The notes beneath the pieces are model-generated. The model was not told the DNA's origin. It did not search any database and was given only the letters and a program-made list of their open reading frames with translations. Position numbers and translations under genes: made by a program. Positions 33,096 to 39,832 of a stretch of 64,000 nucleotides of DNA are shown here, in pieces. Source of the stretch: Amorphoplanes friuliensis DSM 7358 (GTDB lineage: Bacteria; Actinomycetota; Actinomycetes; Mycobacteriales; Micromonosporaceae); contig NC_022657.1 of assembly GCF_000494755.1 (NCBI RefSeq), positions 693,501 through 757,500 on the forward strand. The letters are read 5' to 3'. Position 1 is the stretch's first letter. Each line of letters starts with the position of its first letter.

Positions 33096-34777
33096 ACACC
33101 TTCGCGGCGGTCGACCTCGGCGCGTCCAGCGGACGTGTCATGGTCGGCCGTGTTGAGGCCGGCCGCGTCACGCTGGAAGCCGTCAACCGTTTCGCGAACG
33201 AACCCGTCCGCACCGGCGGCACACTGCACTGGGACATCCTCGGCCTCTACCGCGGGGTCCTCGAAGGACTGCGCCTGGCCGGCCCGGTCGACGGCATCGG
33301 CATCGACTCCTGGGCGGTGGACTACGGCCTGCTCGACGCGACCGGCGCGCTGCTGGGTAATCCCGTGCACTACCGGGACAGCCGTACCGAGGGCACGGCC
33401 GCGAAGGTGTCTTCGGTTGTCGCCGAGGACAAGCTGTATGCGCTGACCGGCCTGCAGAAGCTGCCCTTCAACACGATCTACCAGCTGGTTGCGGCGGCGG
33501 GAACACCTCAGCTGGAAGCCGCCCGGCAGCTGCTGATGATCCCGGATCTACTCGCCTACTGGCTCACGGGTGAGGTCGGCGCGGAGTTCACCAACGCGTC
33601 CACGACTCAGCTGCTCGACCTGCGCTCGGGGAAGTGGGCCGGCGAACTGATGACGTCCCTCGGCATCCGGCCGTCGCTCTTTCCCCCGTTGCGTGCGCCC
33701 GGCACGGTGATCGGGCCGGTGCTGTCGTCGCTGGGAATCGGCACACCGGACGTCATCGCTGTCGGCTCGCACGACACGGCGTCCGCGGTGGTCGGCGTGC
33801 CGGCGGCCTCTTCGAACTTCGCCTACATCTCGTGCGGCACTTGGTCGCTGGTCGGGGTGGAGCTGGACTCGCCGGTGCTGACCGAGGCTTCGCGGCTGGC
33901 GAACTTCACGAACGAAGGTGGCGTCGACGGGACGGTCCGCTATTTGCGCAATGTGATGGGGCTCTGGCCGTTGCAGGAATGCCTGCGGGAGTGGGGCTCG
34001 CCGGATCTGGCGGCGTTGTTGCGGGAAGCGGCTGCGGCGCCGGCTTTTGGGGCGCTCGTCGATCTGGACGACCCGATCTTTCTACCGCCGGGCGACATGG
34101 TCGCTCGCCTGACCCAGGTTAGTAAGCGTTTACCAACCGGGCGTGGCGGGGACCACGCGGCCTCGGTTAGTGAGCGTTTACCAACCGGGAGTGGCGGGGA
34201 CCGCGCGGCCTCGGTTAGTGAGCGTTTACCAACCGGGCGCGGCGCGGACCGCGCGGCCCTGGTTAGTGAGCGTTTACCAACGGGGTCGGGCGCTGGTGGC
34301 GACGGCGCGCCTTCAGTTGGTGAGCGTTTACTAACCGGGCAGGGTGAGGGAGCCGCGGCCTCGGTTGGTGAGCGTTTACTAACCGCGGGAGCCGGCGGGA
34401 GCGACCGCTCAACCCCGCGCGGCGCCGTCGTACGGTGCATTCTGGACAGCCTGGCGCTCGCCCATCGACGTGCGGTGCGCCAGGCCCAGGAACTGTCCGG
34501 GCGGCACGTCGACGCCGTGCACATCGTCGGTGGTGGCGCCCGGAACGAGCTGCTCTGCCAGCTGACCGCCGACGCCTGCGGGCTGCCCGTGCTTGCCGGT
34601 CCGGTCGAGGCCACCGCGCTGGGCAACATCCTGGTGCAGGCCCGCACGGCCGGCGCAATCAGCGGAGATCTCTCGGCGTTGCGGGCCGTCCTGCGGGAGA
34701 CTCAGCAGATCGTGCGCTACGAGCCACGCGGCGACGCAGGAGCGTGGCGGGCAGCCGAGCGCCGGTTGGAGGCCTGA
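33092..34777 (+). CDS. rhaB: Rhamnulokinase with internal repeat insertion
   Basis: 561-aa FGGY-family kinase phosphorylating L-rhamnulose at O1. AVDLGASSGRVMVG (phosphate loop), GIDSWAVDYGLLD, catalytic Asp in VGSHDTASAVVG (about residue 227), YISCGTWSLVGVE and HIVGGGARNELLCQLTADA are intact. The usual length is about 480-490. The excess is a run of six VSERLPTG-like repeats at residues about 342-436, between LPPGDMVARLTQ and RGAVVRCILDSLALAHRR. The insertion keeps the frame and sits where a surface loop is expected, so activity may be kept. ATG 33092 overlaps the rhaEW stop. Confidence 0.9.
   Translation: MNTFAAVDLGASSGRVMVGRVEAGRVTLEAVNRFANEPVRTGGTLHWDILGLYRGVLEGLRLAGPVDGIGIDSWAVDYGLLDATGALLGNPVHYRDSRTEGTAAKVSSVVAEDKLYALTGLQKLPFNTIYQLVAAAGTPQLEAARQLLMIPDLLAYWLTGEVGAEFTNASTTQLLDLRSGKWAGELMTSLGIRPSLFPPLRAPGTVIGPVLSSLGIGTPDVIAVGSHDTASAVVGVPAASSNFAYISCGTWSLVGVELDSPVLTEASRLANFTNEGGVDGTVRYLRNVMGLWPLQECLREWGSPDLAALLREAAAAPAFGALVDLDDPIFLPPGDMVARLTQVSKRLPTGRGGDHAASVSERLPTGSGGDRAASVSERLPTGRGADRAALVSERLPTGSGAGGDGAPSVGERLLTGQGEGAAASVGERLLTAGAGGSDRSTPRGAVVRCILDSLALAHRRAVRQAQELSGRHVDAVHIVGGGARNELLCQLTADACGLPVLAGPVEATALGNILVQARTAGAISGDLSALRAVLRETQQIVRYEPRGDAGAWRAAERRLEA
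34118..34383. repeat. Six-copy 48-bp repeat inside rhaB
   Basis: Six copies of a 20-bp imperfect palindrome, GTTAGTGAGCGTTTACCAAC or close variants, begin at 34118, 34166, 34214, 34262, 34316 and 34364. Spacing is 48, 48, 48, 54 and 48 bp, all multiples of three. The first copy reads AGTAAGCG; the last two read GTTGGTGAGCGTTTACTAAC. Between them lie GC-rich spacers (CGGGCGTGGCGGGGACC-like) with more variation. On the coding strand each unit gives V-S/G-E-R-L-P/L-T-G. Confidence 0.95.
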
Positions 34778-34778
34778 C

Positions 34779-35516
34779 ATGCGGATCGCCCTGTTCGTGA
34801 CCTGCCTGGCGGACACGATGTTCCCGGCCGCGGCCAAGGCGACCGTGCACCTGCTGGAACGTCTCGGTCACGAGGTCGTCTTCCCCGCCGGCCAGACGTG
34901 CTGCGGGCAGATGCACATCAACACCGGCTATCAGAAGGACGCGTTGCCGCTGGTCCGGCGGCACGTTCAGACCTTCGCCCCGTACGACGTGGTGGTCGCG
35001 CCTTCCGGGTCGTGTGTCGGGTCGGTGCGTCACCAGCACGCGATGGTGGCGCGGGCCGCGGGTGAGGAAGGGCTGGCCGCCCGGGCCGAGGACGTCGCCT
35101 CGCGGACGTACGAGCTGTCCGAGCTGCTCGTCGACGTGCTCGGGGTCGAGGACGTGGGGGCGTACTACCCGCACCGGGTCACGTACCACCCGACGTGCCA
35201 TTCGTTGCGGATGATCCGGGTCGGGGACAAGCCGCAACGGCTGCTGCGACACGTACGCGGGATGGAGTTGGTGGAACTGCCCGCCGCGGATCAGTGCTGC
35301 GGGTTCGGGGGGACGTTCGCGCTGAAGAACGCCGACACGTCCGCGGCGATGCTCGCGGACAAGATGCGGCACGTGCTCGACACCGGCGCCGAGGTCTGTA
35401 CGGCCGGCGACTCGTCCTGCCTCATGCACATCGGCGGCGGACTGTCCCGGCTGGATGCGGGCGTCCGCACGGTGCATCTGGCGGAGATCCTGGCGGCGAC
35501 GGAGGAGACGGCATGA
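34779..35516 (+). CDS. lutA: L-lactate oxidation protein LutA (Fe-S, CCG domains)
   Basis: 245 aa; GGAGG lies 6 nt before ATG 34779, 1 nt after the rhaB stop. Two CCG cysteine-rich domains: GQTCCGQMHINTGYQ near residue 43 and DQCCGFGGTFALKNAD near 170, with the matching single cysteines (SGSCVGS, HPTCHS, SSCLMH). Subunit of the LutABC lactate-to-pyruvate system. In this operon it would use the L-lactate made by RhaEW. Confidence 0.92.
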   Translation: MRIALFVTCLADTMFPAAAKATVHLLERLGHEVVFPAGQTCCGQMHINTGYQKDALPLVRRHVQTFAPYDVVVAPSGSCVGSVRHQHAMVARAAGEEGLAARAEDVASRTYELSELLVDVLGVEDVGAYYPHRVTYHPTCHSLRMIRVGDKPQRLLRHVRGMELVELPAADQCCGFGGTFALKNADTSAAMLADKMRHVLDTGAEVCTAGDSSCLMHIGGGLSRLDAGVRTVHLAEILAATEETA

Positions 35517-36931
35517 GCACGTTCCTGGGGATGCCGGCGACTGCGCCGCGGGGTGTGGGGAATCTGCGCGGTGACGAGTCGTTCCCGGCGGCCGCTCGCA
35601 AGGCGCTCGGGAACGATCAGCTGCGCCGCAACCTCGGTCATGCCACGACGACGATCCGCGCGAAGTCCGGTGCGGTCATCGGCGAGCTGCCCGACTGGCA
35701 GGAACTGCGGTCGGCCGGGTCGGCGCTGAAGGCCGCGACCATGGCCCGGCTGCCCGAGCTCCTGCTGCAGCTGGAGGAGAACGTCACCCGAGCCGGCGGT
35801 GTGGTGCACTGGGCCGCCGACGCCAACGAGGCCAACCGCATCGTCACCGAACTGGTCCGGGCGACCGGCGAGCAGCGCGTCATCAAGGTCAAGTCGATGG
35901 CGACGCAGGAGATCGGGCTCAACGAGGCTCTGGAAGAAGCCGGGATCGAGCCGATCGAGACGGACCTGGCCGAGCTGATCGTGCAGCTCGGCAACGACAA
36001 ACCGAGCCACATTCTTGTACCCGCGATCCACCGCAACCGGTCGGAGATCCGTGAGATCTTCCTGCGGGAGATGCCGGGTGTCGATCCGGCGCTGACCGAC
36101 GAACCGGTCGTGCTGGCGGGCGCGGCACGGCGCTATCTGCGCGAGACGTTCCTGAGCACGAAGGTCGCGGTGTCCGGGGCGAACTTCGCGATCGCCGACA
36201 CCGGGACGCTGGTGGTGCTCGAGTCCGAGGGCAACGGGCGGATGTGCCTGACGCTGCCGGAAACGCTGATCACGGTCATGGGCATCGAAAAACTCGTACC
36301 GACCTGGCAGGACCTCGAGGTGTTCCTGCAACTGCTGCCGCGGGCGTCGACCGGCGAGCGGATGAACCCGTACACGTCGATGTGGACCGGGGTGACACCC
36401 GGCGACGGGCCGCAGAGTTTCCACCTCGTGCTGCTCGACAACGGCCGCAGTGCCGTCCTCGCCGACGAGGTGGGGCGGCAGGCGCTGCACTGCATCCGGT
36501 GCTCGGCGTGCCTCAACGTGTGCCCGGTCTACGAGCGGACGGGCGGGCACGCGTACGGGTCGGTGTATCCGGGGCCGATCGGCGCAGTGCTGTCGCCGCA
36601 GCTGACCGGGGTGGAGGACAACGCTTCGCTGCCGTACGCGTCGTCGCTGTGCGGTGCGTGCTTCGACGCGTGCCCGGTCAAGATCGATATCCCGTCGATC
36701 CTGGTGCATCTGCGCAACGAGGTGCCACATCCGCGTACGGAAAGAGCGGCGATGGCGGCCGCCGCGTACACGATGGACCACCCCAAGTTGTACGCGGCCG
36801 CGCAGCACGCCGCGAAGCTGACCAAACTGGCCGGGCACCGGCTGCCACCACCGTTGAACGGCTGGACCGCGAGCCGTGACCTGCCCGAACCCCCACCGGA
36901 GACCTTCCGCGACTGGTGGGCGAAACGATGA
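35513..36931 (+). CDS. lutB: L-lactate oxidation Fe-S protein LutB
   Basis: 472 aa from ATG 35513 (ATGA overlap with lutA). The N-terminal LUD domain includes KSMATQEIGLNEALEEAG and SGANFAIADTGTLVV. A ferredoxin-like part has CIRCSACLNVCPVYERTGG near residue 326 and CGACFDACPVKIDIP near 380, enough for two 4Fe-4S clusters. Electron-carrying subunit of LutABC. Confidence 0.93.
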   Translation: MSTFLGMPATAPRGVGNLRGDESFPAAARKALGNDQLRRNLGHATTTIRAKSGAVIGELPDWQELRSAGSALKAATMARLPELLLQLEENVTRAGGVVHWAADANEANRIVTELVRATGEQRVIKVKSMATQEIGLNEALEEAGIEPIETDLAELIVQLGNDKPSHILVPAIHRNRSEIREIFLREMPGVDPALTDEPVVLAGAARRYLRETFLSTKVAVSGANFAIADTGTLVVLESEGNGRMCLTLPETLITVMGIEKLVPTWQDLEVFLQLLPRASTGERMNPYTSMWTGVTPGDGPQSFHLVLLDNGRSAVLADEVGRQALHCIRCSACLNVCPVYERTGGHAYGSVYPGPIGAVLSPQLTGVEDNASLPYASSLCGACFDACPVKIDIPSILVHLRNEVPHPRTERAAMAAAAYTMDHPKLYAAAQHAAKLTKLAGHRLPPPLNGWTASRDLPEPPPETFRDWWAKR

Positions 36932-37533
36932 GCAGCCGTGACGTGGTGCTGGGCCGGATCCGGGCCGCACTGGGCGACGACGCCGCGCCGCCCGCCGGGA
37001 TCCCGCGGGACTATCGCCGCGGCGACCAGCCGGCCGACCTCGATCTGCTCGTGCACCGGCTGGAGGACTACAAGGCCGTGGTGCACCGCGGTGTGTCGGT
37101 GGCGGAGACCGTGGCCGCGCTGGCGCCCGACCCGCTGATCGTGCCGCCCGGCATCAACCCGGACTGGCTGCCCGCCGGTGTCGAGGTGTTGCACGACGAC
37201 GGCTTGAGCGCGGACGTGCTGGCGGTCGCCGGGGGAGTGCTCACCGCCGCAACCGTGGCGGTGGCCGAGACGGGCACGATCGTGCTCGACGGTTCACCCG
37301 ATCAGGGGCGCCGGGTCATCTCGTTGCTGCCTGACCTGCACATCTGTGTGGTCCGCGCCGATCAGGTGGTGGCTTCCGTGCCCGAGGCGCTCACCCGGCT
37401 GGCCCCGCAGCGGCCGCTCACCTGGATCAGCGGCCCGTCCGCCACCAGCGACATCGAACTCAACCGCGTCGAGGGCGTCCACGGCCCGCGGCGTCTGCAC
37501 GTCATTCTTCTGGAGGCGTCCGACCATGAGTGA
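36928..37533 (+). CDS. lutC: L-lactate oxidation protein LutC (LUD domain)
   Basis: 201 aa from ATG 36928 (ATGA overlap with lutB). LUD domain with VAETGTIVLDGSPDQGRR and the terminal WISGPSATSDIELNRVEGVHGPRRLHVILLE split across the last 35 residues. Third subunit of LutABC. Its end overlaps the isomerase gene by 8 nt. Confidence 0.92.
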   Translation: MSSRDVVLGRIRAALGDDAAPPAGIPRDYRRGDQPADLDLLVHRLEDYKAVVHRGVSVAETVAALAPDPLIVPPGINPDWLPAGVEVLHDDGLSADVLAVAGGVLTAATVAVAETGTIVLDGSPDQGRRVISLLPDLHICVVRADQVVASVPEALTRLAPQRPLTWISGPSATSDIELNRVEGVHGPRRLHVILLEASDHE

Positions 37534-38947
37534 TCTGCTCCCGGCCAAGCAGCGGCGTAAGACGCGGATCGGGCTGGTGGCCGGCGGGCTCGGCACGTAC
37601 TGGCCGCAGTTCCCCGACCTGTTGCCGCAGTTGCAGGAGTCCGCGCGGTACGTCTCGCAGCGGTTCCAGGACATGGACGCCGAGGTGACCGACGTCGGCT
37701 TCATCTCCGACGCGCAGGAGGGTGCCGTCGCCGCCGAGAAGCTGCGGCAGGCTGACTGCGACCTCATCGTGCTGTTCCTGACGACGTACTTGACCGCTTC
37801 GATGGTGCTGCCGATCGCGCAGCGGGCCAACACTCCGGTGCTGGTCATCGACCTGCAGCCGACCGAGAAGATGGATCACGCGTCGTTCGACACGGGAGCC
37901 TGGCTCGCGTACTGCGGGCAGTGCCCGGTACCGGAGATGGGCAACACGTTCCGGCGGGCCGGGATCCCGTTCCGGTCGGTCTCCGGCTGGCTGCGGCAGG
38001 AGTCGGCCTGGCAGCGAATCGGGCAGTGGATCCGGGCTGCGCACGTCCGCGCCGCGCTGCGGCACGCGCGGCACGGTCTGATGGGCCACCTGTACCCGGG
38101 GATGCTCGACGTCTCCACCGACCTGACGCTGCTGCCGGTGACGTTCGGCTCGCACGTCGAGGTGCTGGAGTTCGACGACCTGCGGCAGCGCGTCGAGAAG
38201 GTCACCGAGTCCGAGACCAAGGAACGGATGGACCTCGCCCGCCAGATCTTCACGCTCGACGACACCGTCCAGGAGGAGGACTTCGCCTGGGGCGCGACGG
38301 TGTCCGTCGCCCTGGACCGGCTGGTCGACGACTTCGAGCTCGACAGCATCGCGTACTACCACCGCGGGCTCGACGGTGAGCAGCACGAACGGCTCGGCGC
38401 CGGCATGATCCTCGGGGCGTCGCTGCTCACCGCTCGGGGCATCCCGGCCACCGGTGAGTACGAGCTGCGGACCACCGTGGCCCAGCTGGCGACCCAGGCG
38501 GTCGGCGCGGGTGGCTCGTTCTGTGAGCTGCAGGCGCTGAACTTCGAGGACAACGTGGTGGAGATGGGCCACGACGGTCCGGCCCACCTGGCGGTCGGCG
38601 CCCGCGACCCGCTTTTGCGGGGCCTCGGCGTTTATCACGGCAAGCGCGGCTGGGGTGTCAGCGTGGAGTTCGACGTGCGGCCCGGCCCGGTGACCCTGCT
38701 CGGGCTCGGCCAGGACCGGGACGGCTCGCTGTCGTTCATCGCCGCCGAGGGCACGGTTGTGCCCGGCCCGCTGCTGGCCATCGGCAACACGACCAGTCGT
38801 GTCGACTTCGGCCGCGACCCGGGCGAGTGGGTCGACGAGTGGAGCGCCTCGGGTGTGGGTCACCACTGGTCGTTGTCGCTGGACCACCGCGCGGCGGACT
38901 ACAAGGCGGCTGCCAGTCTCCTGGGGATCGAGTTCCGGCAGGTCTGA
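37526..38947 (+). CDS. L-arabinose/L-fucose isomerase-family protein
   Basis: 473 aa from ATG 37526, with GGAGG 9 bases upstream. Resembles AraA/FucI-type isomerases: GLVAGGLGTYWPQFP, LFLTTYLTASMVLPI, MGHLYPGMLDVSTD, NFEDNVVEMGHDGPAHLAV and GVGHHWSLSLDHRAAD. Expected metal ligands (Glu, His) are present in the NFED/EMGHDGP region and the final GHHW motif. It closes the rhamnose/lactate operon, so it may isomerise a second deoxy- or pentose sugar that enters the same pathway. The true substrate is not known. Confidence 0.85.
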   Translation: MSDLLPAKQRRKTRIGLVAGGLGTYWPQFPDLLPQLQESARYVSQRFQDMDAEVTDVGFISDAQEGAVAAEKLRQADCDLIVLFLTTYLTASMVLPIAQRANTPVLVIDLQPTEKMDHASFDTGAWLAYCGQCPVPEMGNTFRRAGIPFRSVSGWLRQESAWQRIGQWIRAAHVRAALRHARHGLMGHLYPGMLDVSTDLTLLPVTFGSHVEVLEFDDLRQRVEKVTESETKERMDLARQIFTLDDTVQEEDFAWGATVSVALDRLVDDFELDSIAYYHRGLDGEQHERLGAGMILGASLLTARGIPATGEYELRTTVAQLATQAVGAGGSFCELQALNFEDNVVEMGHDGPAHLAVGARDPLLRGLGVYHGKRGWGVSVEFDVRPGPVTLLGLGQDRDGSLSFIAAEGTVVPGPLLAIGNTTSRVDFGRDPGEWVDEWSASGVGHHWSLSLDHRAADYKAAASLLGIEFRQV

Positions 38948-38965
38948 CCTGGGTACGGTGCGGTG

Positions 38966-39823
38966 ATGACTATTGCTGTCACCACACCGACCGGCCATGT
39001 CGGCTCCCGCGTCGTGCAGCTCCTGGTCCAGGCCGGAGTCCGGCCGACCGTGCTGGTCCGGGACCCTTCCAAGCTCGACCCTCGGGTACGCGACCTCGTC
39101 GATGTGGCGCCGGGCGACCTGACCGACGCGGCCTACGTGGCCGGGGCGACCAAGGGTGTCCACGCGCTGCTCTGGGTCGTCCCGGAGTTGTTCACCGGTG
39201 AGGACCCGCTCTCGGAGATGGCCCGGATCGGCGAGAACGGCGCCGCGGCCATCACCGCCAACGGCATCGGGCACACCGTGCTGATCAGCAGCGTCGGCGC
39301 GGAGAAACGCCACGGCGCCGGCTCGATCGACGGGCTGGCCCGCAACGAGGAGCTGCTCGGCGGCAACCTGCTCACGCTGCGCTGCGGCTACTACTTCACC
39401 AACCTGCTCGGCATGCTCGACGCGCTCGAGGCGGGGGTGCTGACCACGACGATGCCCGCGGACGCACCCATGCCGTGGGTCGACCCGCGCGACGTCGGTG
39501 ACATCGCCGCCGCCCGTCTGCTCGCGGCCGACTGGACCGGTACGCCGGTGCAGGCGGTGCACGGTCCGGCCGACCTGAGCTGGTCCGGCGTGGCCGAGAT
39601 CCTGGGCGAAGTGCTCGGACGCCGGCTCGAGGTGAACGTGCTGAGCGACGACGAGATGCGCGGGGCGCTGCGCGGTGCCGGCCTGACCGACGGTGTTGTC
39701 GAGGCCATCGTCGGGATGACGGCCGGGCTGCGCGACAACTTCACACCGGAGCAGTCCCGCAGCTTCGTCACCACGACGCCCACCAGCCTGAAAGCATGGG
39801 CGGCGGCGAACCTGCCCCACTGA
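38966..39823 (+). CDS. NmrA/TMR-like NAD(P)-binding protein
   Basis: 285 aa from ATG 38966 (GTG 38963 is the alternative). Rossmann motif TTPTGHVGSRVVQLL at the N-terminus, ISSVGAEKRHG, and no SDR Tyr-Lys pair, as in atypical SDRs that sense or use NADPH. Cytoplasmic. It follows the isomerase by 18 nt but may have its own promoter. The role is unknown. Confidence 0.82.
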   Translation: MTIAVTTPTGHVGSRVVQLLVQAGVRPTVLVRDPSKLDPRVRDLVDVAPGDLTDAAYVAGATKGVHALLWVVPELFTGEDPLSEMARIGENGAAAITANGIGHTVLISSVGAEKRHGAGSIDGLARNEELLGGNLLTLRCGYYFTNLLGMLDALEAGVLTTTMPADAPMPWVDPRDVGDIAAARLLAADWTGTPVQAVHGPADLSWSGVAEILGEVLGRRLEVNVLSDDEMRGALRGAGLTDGVVEAIVGMTAGLRDNFTPEQSRSFVTTTPTSLKAWAAANLPH

Positions 39824-39832
39824 GGAGACTCC

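Noticed and set aside
34118..34383. CRISPR array
   Set aside because: Repeats are in frame inside rhaB, spacers are similar to each other rather than unique, and no cas genes are near.
33092..34777. rhaB broken by the repeat
   Set aside because: The frame is intact, both flanking kinase motifs are complete, and every repeat interval is a multiple of three.
37502..39820. 772-codon antisense frame over the isomerase and NmrA-like genes
   Set aside because: Shadow of two well-supported sense genes; low-complexity composition and no start signals.
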